64,000 bases of DNA from Candidatus Eiseniibacteriota bacterium (GTDB lineage Bacteria > Orphanbacterota > Orphanbacteria > Orphanbacterales > Orphanbacteraceae), in the NCBI GenBank assembly GCA_024276995.1, contig JAJRWB010000001.1, forward strand, positions 212,993-276,992, read 5' to 3'. A model generated the notes under the pieces. The model ran no database searches and was not told where the DNA came from. It saw nothing but the letters and a program-made list of their open reading frames with translations. Of this stretch, positions 51,681 to 59,173 are shown piece after piece. Within the stretch, counting starts at the first letter, position 1; the number at the start of each line of letters is the position of its first letter. Position numbers and translations under genes: made by a program.

Positions 51681-53246
51681 CTACCCCCCACTTCGCTGGA
51701 CCGACCGATTCGCAACTTCCGGGCCAGCGGCCCCCACGCGCTCCAACCGTCGTTCTTCCAGGAGGTTGGCCCGCGCGCGGATGTTCGGCGTCCCGACCCG
51801 CCCGGCGGGGAAAGGGGCCTGTTCTTCCCGTGACGGCGGAACTTTTTTCCCCTTACCCTTCCCCTTGAGGAAATCCATCTGGCCGATCCGGTGAAGTTTG
51901 TTTCGGAGCGTTCGGGTGGTGATGCCGAGTCGCTCCGCCGCCCTTGTCCGGTTTCCTCCTTCCTCTTCGAGAGTGCGAAGGAGGAGGTCCGCCTCCATCT
52001 GCCGGATCGTCGCGGCCGGCCGCGCGACCGGTCTTGGAGCGGGACGGTTCGGCGTTTCCGCCGCGCCGGCGAGATCGGAGAGTTGATCGACGTCGATCAC
52101 CGTGCCCGGCGACACGAGCGCCGCCCGCTCGAGACAGTTTTCCAGCTGCCTCACATTGCCGGGCCACCGGTACGATGTGAGAAGATCGACGGCCCGTTCG
52201 GTGAGGCGCCGCGCGCCGAGGGCGTTCTTCCGGCAGTGTCGTTCGAGGAAGAACTCCGCCAGCGCGGGAATGTCTTCACGCCTTTCCCGCAGCGGCGCCA
52301 CGGTGATCGGGAAGACGCTGAGCCGGTAATAGAGGTCGGAGCGGAAGCGCTCCTCGCGGATCTCGCGGGCGAGATCCTTGTTCGTCGTCGCGACGATGCG
52401 CGCATCCACACGGATCGTGGCGCATCCTCCCACGCGCTCGAACTCTTTTTCCTGGAGTACGCGGAGGAGCTTCGCCTGGACGGCCCACCCGATCTCGGAG
52501 ATTTCATCCATCAAGAGTGTCCCGCCGTGGGCGAGTTCGAAGCGGCCCTTCTTCTGCCGCAAGGCGCCGGTGAAGGCGCCGCGCTCATGGCCGAACAGTT
52601 CGCTTTCATATAGCGTCTCGGGAAGGGCCGCGCAGTTGAGCCGCACGAAACGGCCGGTTCGCCTCGCGCTTTCGGTGTGGATCGCGCGGGCGACAAGTTC
52701 CTTTCCGGTGCCTGTTTCGCCGCAGATCAGCACGGTGGCGTCGGTGCTCGCCGCGAGGTCGATCAGGGCGTGGATCTCCTGCATCGGAGCGCTCTCGCCG
52801 ATGAGAAGACGTTCGTGACGGCGGGCGTGCTTCGCACTCGAGAATTTCTCCGCCGGACCGGAAGCGCCGAGAAGTCTGTCGATCAGCTCTTCAACCTGCC
52901 CGGTGCGCAGCGGCTTCGTCAGGCAATCGCTCGCGCCGAGACGCATCGCCTCGATCGTGCTCTCCACGGTCGCCACGGCGGTCATCACCACGACCCGGCT
53001 CGCCGGCGACATCTCCTTCACCACGCTTAGGAGGGAACGCCCGTCGCCCGAGCGAATTCGCGCGTCGGCGAGGACGACGTCGTAGCGTGCCGACCGGAGG
53101 AGGTGAACCGCTTCGCGCCCCGTTCCGGCGACTTCGGCATGGTAGCCGCGCCGGGCGAACAGCTCCTTAAGGAAATCACCCATGAGCGGCTCATCGTCCA
53201 CCACGAGAATCCGGATGCCGCTCGTATCGCTCTTCATTCCGTGCAT
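51681..53246 (-). CDS. Sigma54-dependent response regulator (FlgR/FleR-like flagellar activator)
   Basis: A 521-residue activator. The REC domain (about 10-130) has acidic DD in VVDDEP and phospho-Asp61 (VVLADARI), with Thr and Lys switch residues (VVVMTAV, CLTKPL). The AAA+ domain (about 148-375) has Walker A GETGTGKE and the sigma54-contacting GAFTGA. A Fis-type helix-turn-helix (NRTRAAERLGITTRTLRNKL) lies near residues 435-460, followed by a basic ~50-residue tail. It probably activates the flgB and flgF promoters. Its partner kinase gene lies directly upstream. Confidence 0.92.
   Translation of the reverse strand: MHGMKSDTSGIRILVVDDEPLMGDFLKELFARRGYHAEVAGTGREAVHLLRSARYDVVLADARIRSGDGRSLLSVVKEMSPASRVVVMTAVATVESTIEAMRLGASDCLTKPLRTGQVEELIDRLLGASGPAEKFSSAKHARRHERLLIGESAPMQEIHALIDLAASTDATVLICGETGTGKELVARAIHTESARRTGRFVRLNCAALPETLYESELFGHERGAFTGALRQKKGRFELAHGGTLLMDEISEIGWAVQAKLLRVLQEKEFERVGGCATIRVDARIVATTNKDLAREIREERFRSDLYYRLSVFPITVAPLRERREDIPALAEFFLERHCRKNALGARRLTERAVDLLTSYRWPGNVRQLENCLERAALVSPGTVIDVDQLSDLAGAAETPNRPAPRPVARPAATIRQMEADLLLRTLEEEGGNRTRAAERLGITTRTLRNKLHRIGQMDFLKGKGKGKKVPPSREEQAPFPAGRVGTPNIRARANLLEERRLERVGAAGPEVANRSVQRSGG
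51711..51726 (-). promoter_or_regulatory. Sigma54-like promoter upstream of flgB
   Basis: The minus strand reads TGGCCC, five bases, then TTGCG: the invariant GG and GC with proper spacing, 9 of 11 consensus bases. It lies inside the 3' end of the sigma54 regulator gene, giving a flgB leader of about 47 bases. Confidence 0.6.
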
Positions 53247-53250
53247 CCCC

Positions 53251-54474
53251 TTACTCCGCCGGTATCCGTATGAGTGTCTTCGTCCCGGACGGGACGTTCG
53301 GTTCGAGGGAGATCTCGCCGCCGTGACCGGTGACGATTCGCTTCGCCGACGTCAAACCGAGACCGAGTCTCTTTTCGCGGGTGGTGAAGAACGGCGAGAA
53401 GGCGTTCGCCGCCACGTCGTCGCCCATCCACTCGCCGCTGTCCGCCACGGTGACGCGGACGAACCGTTCCCCCTCTTCCCGACCGGGACGGTGGGCGGGT
53501 GATTTTTCTTCCAAGTCGATGCTCACCTCGATGACCCCGCCGTCGGGCATCGCCTCCCATGCGTTCACGAGAACATTCCGAAGGGCGCGGCCGAACTGCT
53601 CGGCGTTGAGCCGTGCGACCGCCGGGAAGGGGCACATCGAGCGCACCACTTTCACGGATCGTCCGGAGGCGACCGCCGATTCGAACAGATCGAGCACCTT
53701 TTCGGTAACCGCCACCACGTCGTCGCGACGAAACTCGACCGTGACGGGGGCGGCGCTCTCGAGGAGCCGCACAACAGCGCACTCGACCGCGGCGACGCCC
53801 TGGCGGATCTTCGCCACCAACTCCCGCCGTTGGGGATCGGTATCGAGGTCTCTTTCGAGCAACTCGGCGAAGCCGGAGATCCCGGCAAGGGGGTTGCGGA
53901 TCTGGCGCGCCACGTCGGCGGCCATCTCGCCGATGGCGGCCGCCGTCCGGGTGCGAAGGAGTTCCTCTTCGAGAATCTTCGTCTTCCTCAGGTCGGTGAA
54001 CACTTCAACGGCGCCGAGGAGGAGGCCTTGGTCATCGAGAATCGGGGAGGTGCTGAAGCGGACGGGGATCCGCTTCCCGGCGGCGGTTACGATGCTCTTC
54101 TCCTCGTCGTCCACCCCTTCCCCGCTCAGGAGAACCTGGAGCGGTCCGAGTCGATCGCCGACGCCCCGTCCAGCGCGGTCGGTGTAGGGCGTGCCGAGAA
54201 GATCGCCCCTCCTATAGCCGGTGATCTGTTCCGCCGCGGGGTTGAACTCGATCAGGCGGCCCCGGCGGTCGACGGCGATCACCCCCGCCGAGAGGCAGCG
54301 GAGGATGCCGTCGAGCTTCGACGCGAGGGTCGCCTTCTCGTCGAGGGCGTCCTTGAGCTTCCGGTTCGCCTCCGTGAGGGCCCAGTCGAGGGAATCGCAC
54401 CGCTTTTCGAGAAGAAGGCACGATCCGCTCAGGGCATCGAGAGAATGGCGGATCGAGCCGATCGAATCGTCCAT
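53251..54474 (-). CDS. PAS-domain histidine kinase of the flagellar sigma54 system, phospho-accepting His replaced by Arg
   Basis: A 407-residue cytoplasmic kinase: an N-terminal coiled coil (about 15-55), a PAS domain (about 55-165; VDRRGRLIEFNPAAEQITGY), a HisKA-like helix and an ATPase domain with NVLVNAWEAM, VADSGEWMG and FFTTREKRLGLGL. In the dimerisation helix the usual AHEIRNPL reads ARQIRNPL, so the phospho-accepting His is Arg190 (codon CGC at 53905-53907). The rest of the fold looks intact. It is adjacent to the sigma54 regulator, like FlgS-FlgR and FleS-FleR pairs. It may be a pseudokinase, or the base may be an error. Confidence 0.88.
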   Translation of the reverse strand: MDDSIGSIRHSLDALSGSCLLLEKRCDSLDWALTEANRKLKDALDEKATLASKLDGILRCLSAGVIAVDRRGRLIEFNPAAEQITGYRRGDLLGTPYTDRAGRGVGDRLGPLQVLLSGEGVDDEEKSIVTAAGKRIPVRFSTSPILDDQGLLLGAVEVFTDLRKTKILEEELLRTRTAAAIGEMAADVARQIRNPLAGISGFAELLERDLDTDPQRRELVAKIRQGVAAVECAVVRLLESAAPVTVEFRRDDVVAVTEKVLDLFESAVASGRSVKVVRSMCPFPAVARLNAEQFGRALRNVLVNAWEAMPDGGVIEVSIDLEEKSPAHRPGREEGERFVRVTVADSGEWMGDDVAANAFSPFFTTREKRLGLGLTSAKRIVTGHGGEISLEPNVPSGTKTLIRIPAE

Positions 54475-54564
54475 GACGTACCTCTGTGCGCGGAGATCTC
54501 CGCCGCCGGGTCCTCCTGTCCTCCCGGTTCCCCGGGAGGCCGAACGTTTGCATGATCCTTCCCC

Positions 54565-54591
54565 TTTTCGAACAATCCGGAAAAACCTTTA
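54565..54591 (-). promoter_or_regulatory. Weak sigma28-like element before the kinase gene
   Basis: The minus strand reads TAAAGGTT, 11 bases, then TTCGAAAA: 7 of 8 and 5 of 8 against the FliA consensus. The predicted start lies about 85 bases before the kinase ATG. The rest of this 263-base interval (54475-54737) holds only a terminator and AT-rich repeats, so it is the likely promoter region whichever sigma factor is used. Confidence 0.35.
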
Positions 54592-54672
54592 GGAAAAGTT
54601 TCCCTTTTCGACGGGAAGAGTCGGAAAAGTGATCTCCATATCCGGGAGAGATGGGGAAGAGATTTCCGGCGG

Positions 54673-54709
54673 AAAAGAGAAGCGCGCCCCGTGGAGACGG
54701 GCGCGCTTC
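54673..54709 (-). terminator. Intrinsic terminator after the SprA-related gene
   Basis: An 11-bp GC-rich stem (54679-54689 with 54699-54709) with a 9-base loop is followed on the minus strand by TCTTTT. It begins 28 bases after the stop codon of the gene at 54738-55862 and separates it from the kinase-regulator genes. Confidence 0.8.
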
Positions 54710-54737
54710 GCAGAAGATGACGGGCGGCCTGGGGCGA

Positions 54738-55862
54738 TCAGGCGAGGAGATCGACCGACGGGCCTCCCTTCGATTCCCCCGGCCCGGTTTCCTTCGCATC
54801 GGACGGTATTCCGGGAAGATCGACCGCTTCCTGCCCTTCGAGCGGGCCGGGAGGCAGGAGATCCTCCCCCTCGGCCGCCTTCTTCTCCACGGGAAGAGTG
54901 TTTTCGACCGGCTGCGGTTCGCCGCCATCCGCTCGGGGTGCTTCGGAAAGGAGTCCGTTGCCGCGCGGAAGAGGAGGCGCTTCCACCGATCTGGTACCGT
55001 TCTCGCCCCCCGGCTGGTAGACGGAGAGGACCTCGGTCAGTCCCTTTCGGACGAGGTGCGCGCGGGCGGTGCTCTCGAGCTGCATCGCGCGGGCGGCGAT
55101 CTTCATATCTTCGGGTGAGTTCGCCCCGACACCGAGGTTCGCCTGTTTCACCGTCCTCGCCTTGCGAAGGGTTCTCTCGGGATCATCGGTGGGGGCTAGG
55201 TCCGCAGGCACATGTCCCGACACTGCGAAGCGTTCGCCGTTCGGGCCGGTCTCGTACTGGTAGCGGGGACCGCCCTTGCTGTACCGGCCGAGGAGCGCCG
55301 CCTTCGCCGACTCCTCGGCGCGGACCTCGTGATCCTTCCGAGCCATCTCTTGGGTGAGACGCTTGATTTCCATCTCCTGCACCTGATCGAGAGCGCTCTT
55401 GTCGTTGCCGGCCGCGCCGGCGGCGCCTTCGTTCCCCTCTCCGGCATTTCCCGGGGAGGGAACCGGTCCGGCGACGTTCTCCGGGGCGGTCTTCGAACCG
55501 CCGCCGCCGTTTTCTTCTACGATCTTGCCGCCGGCATCGACGGTAAACCTTTCCGATTCGCCCTCGTCCCCGCGCGCCTCCCCGGGGAGGACGAGTGTCT
55601 CGCGGCTCGAGTCGCCCGCCGCCCTTCGAGTCCGATTGGCGGCCGAATCGTCGCGAAAGGGAGAGTCCGCTTCGTCGGCGATGAGCTTCCCGGTCTCGAT
55701 GATCGTGACGCGTACGGCGCGGTCGTCGGTCGTGCCCGAGGGGGCGGGAAGCGTCTGCTCCGCCGGGCGGCCTTCCGCCTCGCGCGCACCGGTCTGTCCG
55801 GCGAGCGCCGAACGGAGAAGGCTAGACGATGTGGTCATCTGGGGAATCGTGATGCCGTCCAT
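54738..55862 (-). CDS. SprA-related (CJM1_0395-type) protein with degenerate metalloprotease site
   Basis: A 374-residue protein. A disordered, Gly/Glu/Ala-rich N-terminus is followed (about 190-300) by a conserved block with KDHEVRAEESAKAALLG, GPRYQYETGPNGERFAVSGHV and DDPERTLRKARTVKQANL, matching the SprA-related putative metalloprotease family. Family members carry HExAH in VRAHEQAH; here it is EESAK, so both His ligands are lost. The start is ATG 55862 because the region beyond it is not conserved. It has a near-perfect sigma28 promoter and its own terminator, so it is a single late-class gene. Its role is unknown. Confidence 0.72.
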   Translation of the reverse strand: MDGITIPQMTTSSSLLRSALAGQTGAREAEGRPAEQTLPAPSGTTDDRAVRVTIIETGKLIADEADSPFRDDSAANRTRRAAGDSSRETLVLPGEARGDEGESERFTVDAGGKIVEENGGGGSKTAPENVAGPVPSPGNAGEGNEGAAGAAGNDKSALDQVQEMEIKRLTQEMARKDHEVRAEESAKAALLGRYSKGGPRYQYETGPNGERFAVSGHVPADLAPTDDPERTLRKARTVKQANLGVGANSPEDMKIAARAMQLESTARAHLVRKGLTEVLSVYQPGGENGTRSVEAPPLPRGNGLLSEAPRADGGEPQPVENTLPVEKKAAEGEDLLPPGPLEGQEAVDLPGIPSDAKETGPGESKGGPSVDLLA

Positions 55863-55951
55863 GTTCTTCAACCTCCGTGATGCGGCAAGCCGTCTGGGAA
55901 CCCGCCGTTTCCCGTGGCCGGCGCGGGAGACGCGGTCCACCTCTAACCGAT

Positions 55952-55978
55952 TGATCGGCAGTCGGGGGCGAGACTTTA
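55952..55978 (-). promoter_or_regulatory. Sigma28 (FliA) promoter of the SprA-related gene
   Basis: The minus strand reads TAAAGTCT, exactly 11 bases, then GCCGATCA: 7 of 8 bases in each half of the FliA consensus. The predicted start near 55945 gives a leader of about 83 bases to ATG 55862. The remainder of the interval 55863-56085 shows no other feature. Confidence 0.82.
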
Positions 55979-56085
55979 GGGCGAAAGATGCGCGAAAAGT
56001 GAACAGCCGGTCGGCCGCCGCACCGTGGAGGGGACATTTGAAGCGATGATCGAAAAGGATAAGGAGAACGGAGCGGCGGGAACGC

Positions 56086-56703
56086 TCAGGCGGTGTCGTT
56101 CTCCTTCGCGGGGAGGGTGACGGCTCCCGACCGGGCCTTCACCCTGTCGAGCTGTTCGCGGGCGCTTTCGAGGAAGAGATCGAGACCGTCGGTCGATTCG
56201 GGCGAGAGGCGAATGCAACCGTCCGCATCCCGCTCGACGCGGGTGATCCCGGGGTGCTTCTTCTCGAGCTGCTCGAGTTCGTCCGACTGGGCCTTCACCG
56301 TTTCGAGGAGATCGCAGCTTGCCCGCAGGACGTTGTGGAGCGCGAGCGCCTTCCGGATGGTGGCGGCGAGATGGCGGGCGTCGACCGGTTTGGTGAGAAA
56401 CCGGAAGACCTCCCCCTCGTTGATCGCCGCGAGGGCCACGTCGAGGCTTCCCGTGCCGGTGAGAAGGATCCGCGTCACGCCGGGGTACGAATCGCGCACC
56501 GCCGCGAGGAGGCGGGTCCCCTTCATGCCGGGCATCTCCTGGTCGCTGATCAGGAGGTCGACGTTTCTTTGCTCGAGGATCTCGAGCGCCTTCTCGCCGC
56601 TCGAGGCGAGAACGATCGAATACGGTTCGCCCCGGAGGACGCGGGCGTAGCTTTCGAGGGCGTTTCGTTCGTCGTCGACGAAGAGTACGACCGGCTTCTT
56701 CAC
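56086..56703 (-). CDS. Response regulator (REC domain with short helical tail)
   Basis: A 205-residue protein with a REC domain (about 1-125): acidic pair in LFVDDERNA, phospho-Asp in LLISDQEMPG, Thr in ILLTGTGS and Lys in FLTKPVD. The ~80-residue C-terminal region is helical with no known output domain. It starts at GTG 56703, overlapping the upstream gene stop (GTGA). With the next two genes it forms a three-regulator operon. Confidence 0.87.
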   Translation of the reverse strand: MKKPVVLFVDDERNALESYARVLRGEPYSIVLASSGEKALEILEQRNVDLLISDQEMPGMKGTRLLAAVRDSYPGVTRILLTGTGSLDVALAAINEGEVFRFLTKPVDARHLAATIRKALALHNVLRASCDLLETVKAQSDELEQLEKKHPGITRVERDADGCIRLSPESTDGLDLFLESAREQLDRVKARSGAVTLPAKENDTA

Positions 56704-57884
56704 GAGTCGGCCCCCTTTCCCGTGCCGGTGCCCGCGCCGCTCAGTGCCGACTCCCGGCCGCGGGGAAACCGGACTCGGATCGAGCCGGCCAGTCTCCCGG
56801 TGCGTGAAAAGTTGTGGATGTGGGCGAGCACCGGAGCGGTGATCTCCTGTCCCCGCGCGATGAGGAGCGTTCCATTCGACATGAAAAGATCCTCGGCAAG
56901 AATCATGCCCTCTTCCACCTCGTCGAGATCGATCCGCCCCGTTTCCACCTCTCCCCGCGAACCGCCGTACGCTTCGGCGAGCCGTTCGAGAAGCGTCGGA
57001 TCGTAGGCATCGCCCTCCTTGCGCATCCGGGCGATCGCCTCGTCAACGGTGAGTCCTTTCGCCTGGAAAAGATCGAAATCGGAAGCGATCCTTAGAAGCC
57101 TCGCACCTGTGGGAATCGATTCATCCCCTTCGAAGGGGCGGTCTTTTTGGCGCAGGATTTCGCGGACCGGTTCGATGCGGGGGATATGGGCGAGAAGTTC
57201 TTCCGCCCGCCGGTCCGATTCCTCGACGAGGTGCTTCTCCTCGTCGGAGAGTTCCTTCCCGTAGTAGAGCCTCTCGATCGTTTCCGACGGGAGCGTGATC
57301 GTTCCGAGCTGAGAGAGCATGGCGGCGATTTCGACGGCCCACTTGTCTCCGTCCGTGCCGGACATCGTATTGGTGACATACTGGCGGAGTCTCGATGCGC
57401 GGCCGAACGCTTCGGGCTTCGCCAGGGAGAGGATCTCCGTGAGCACGGTGATGCTTCCCTGGAGGGTCTGCTCGAGGAGAACCTTTTCGGACGTGATCAG
57501 TTCGTACTGGCGGTTCGCGTTCTCCACCGCCTGGATGAGCGTATCGGGAGGGCACGGCTTCGAAAGGAACTGGAAGATCCTCCCGTCGTTGATGGCGGCG
57601 ATCGTTTCGGCGAGCCCCGCCTGTCCGGTGAGGAGCATCCGCACCGAATCGGGCGACTCGACACGCACTTTCGCGAGGAACGCCGCGCCGTCCATTCCGG
57701 GCATCTTCATGTCGGAAAGGACGACGGTGAACGGTTCTTCCGCCGAGGCGATCGTATCGAGTCCGTCGCGGCCCGACGTGGCGGTGGTGACGTCGAATTT
57801 CCGTCTCAGGTGGCGGCGGATCCCGTCGAGCACGTTCTGCTCGTCATCGACGCAGAGGATCGGCGGCCGCTTTCCTTCCCTCAC
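56700..57884 (-). CDS. Response regulator with degenerate HD (RpfG-like) output domain
   Basis: A 394-residue regulator. The REC domain (about 5-125) is complete (CVDDEQ, LSDMKMPGMDG, LLTGQAG, FLSKPC). The C-terminal part follows the HD-GYP layout, but the metal-binding motif is MLSQLGTI in place of MLHDIGKI and the later HHER is RQKD. It therefore should not hydrolyse cyclic-di-GMP. GTG 57884 overlaps the stop of the upstream gene (GTGA). It probably acts as a binding or scaffolding output. Confidence 0.85.
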   Translation of the reverse strand: MREGKRPPILCVDDEQNVLDGIRRHLRRKFDVTTATSGRDGLDTIASAEEPFTVVLSDMKMPGMDGAAFLAKVRVESPDSVRMLLTGQAGLAETIAAINDGRIFQFLSKPCPPDTLIQAVENANRQYELITSEKVLLEQTLQGSITVLTEILSLAKPEAFGRASRLRQYVTNTMSGTDGDKWAVEIAAMLSQLGTITLPSETIERLYYGKELSDEEKHLVEESDRRAEELLAHIPRIEPVREILRQKDRPFEGDESIPTGARLLRIASDFDLFQAKGLTVDEAIARMRKEGDAYDPTLLERLAEAYGGSRGEVETGRIDLDEVEEGMILAEDLFMSNGTLLIARGQEITAPVLAHIHNFSRTGRLAGSIRVRFPRGRESALSGAGTGTGKGADS

Positions 57885-59074
57885 CCGGTCACCTCCGCCC
57901 CGCGGAGCCTGTCCGCTTCCGTTTTCCATTCGACGAGCCGGTCCGATACGCCGCGCCGCTCGATGAACTCGAGCGTGGCGGGGTCCAGGGGATCGTCCGG
58001 TCCGGACGAAACAAGGCGGTTGGCGAGCCAAACGGCGCAGATCACGTCCCAGCCGTCGGCGGGAAGGCGGTCGATCACGTGATGATAGGCGACCGCTTCG
58101 ACCACGCGGTACGGGAGCCCCCACAGGCCGAGGAGGTACGCACCGACGTCGGCGTGGGTCACCCCGAGGCGGGCGTGCTCGATCCTGTGGAGCGGAGTTC
58201 CCTTCTCCTTGTGTTCGCGCATCATCTCCCGAAACTCCTCCGGATGGGCGGTGATGAGGACGAGCTTGCCGACGTCGTGGAGAAGGCCCGATACCATGGC
58301 GTCCTCCCGTTCGGTCTTGTCGTCGAGCATCGCCCGCGCCTCGGAGGCGACGAGGAAACTGTGGTACTGCGCCGCTTCAAGAAAGCCTTTGTCGGGGGTC
58401 TTCCCTTTGAAGATTTGGAATACCTCTACGCCGAGGGTGAGATTCTTCACCGTGTTGAGGCCGAGATAACCGACCGCCGCCTGCACGCTCGTCATCCTGT
58501 GGGCGAGACCGAAAAAGGCCGAGTTCACGATGTGGAGGATCTGGGCGACCATGCCGACGTCCTGCTCCACGATGCGGCTCACCTTGTCCACCGAGACATC
58601 GGGATCGCGGATCGCCTGGGAAAGCTCTTCGTAGATCGCGGGGAGGGTAGGGAGGTTACGGATCGAACCGACCGTTCGGACGAGTTCGGCGTTGTTGAGC
58701 AAGGCGCTCAGGTCGGATGCGCGCCGGACCGTGTTGTAGAGCTCGTCGGCGTTGCACGGCTTCGAGAGGAACTGGTGGGCCACCGGTACCGCCCGAAGGG
58801 CCGCCTCCGTCTCCGCGTGCCCGGAAAGGATGATGCGCACCACCTCGGGAGAGGTCGCCTGGATCTTTTGGAGGAGCGCCGCCCCATCCATGCCCGGCAT
58901 GCGCATATCCGATACGACCACGTCGAAGGGCGATGCCTCCATCATCTCGAGCGCCTCCTGGCCGCTCAAGGCGAAGTCGACGTCCCACTCCTTCCTGTGG
59001 GGGTGGAGCATCCGTTTCAGCCCCTCGAGAACACGGTTTTCATCGTCGACGAAAAGAATCCGTTTCTTTTTCAT
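57881..59074 (-). CDS. Response regulator with HDOD output domain
   Basis: A 397-residue regulator. The REC domain (about 1-125) has ILFVDDENR, VVVSDMRMPGMDG, IILSGHAE and QFLSKPC. The HDOD domain (about 140-340) has LPTLPAIYEELSQAI, DVGMVAQILHIVNSAFFG and GLLHDVGKL. First gene of the three-regulator operon. The HDOD proteins at the other end of the flagellar locus and this gene suggest a shared pathway. Confidence 0.88.
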   Translation of the reverse strand: MKKKRILFVDDENRVLEGLKRMLHPHRKEWDVDFALSGQEALEMMEASPFDVVVSDMRMPGMDGAALLQKIQATSPEVVRIILSGHAETEAALRAVPVAHQFLSKPCNADELYNTVRRASDLSALLNNAELVRTVGSIRNLPTLPAIYEELSQAIRDPDVSVDKVSRIVEQDVGMVAQILHIVNSAFFGLAHRMTSVQAAVGYLGLNTVKNLTLGVEVFQIFKGKTPDKGFLEAAQYHSFLVASEARAMLDDKTEREDAMVSGLLHDVGKLVLITAHPEEFREMMREHKEKGTPLHRIEHARLGVTHADVGAYLLGLWGLPYRVVEAVAYHHVIDRLPADGWDVICAVWLANRLVSSGPDDPLDPATLEFIERRGVSDRLVEWKTEADRLRGAEVTG

Positions 59075-59094
59075 GGCAGTTCTCCTCGATCCTG

Positions 59095-59122
59095 TTATCG
59101 GTCCGAAGCCGGCGGGGATTGA
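59095..59122 (-). promoter_or_regulatory. Possible sigma28-like promoter of the three-regulator operon
   Basis: The minus strand has ACCGATAA (7 of 8 of the FliA -10) at 59102-59095, with TCAA (3 of 4 of the -35 core) 16 bases upstream. Spacing is one base longer than usual. The site lies about 20 bases before ATG 59074. The -35 match is weak. Confidence 0.35.
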
Positions 59123-59173
59123 GGGGTTTTGAAAGACGGTCTGGAGGCGGAGAGAAACGGAAAGAGGACGGTT

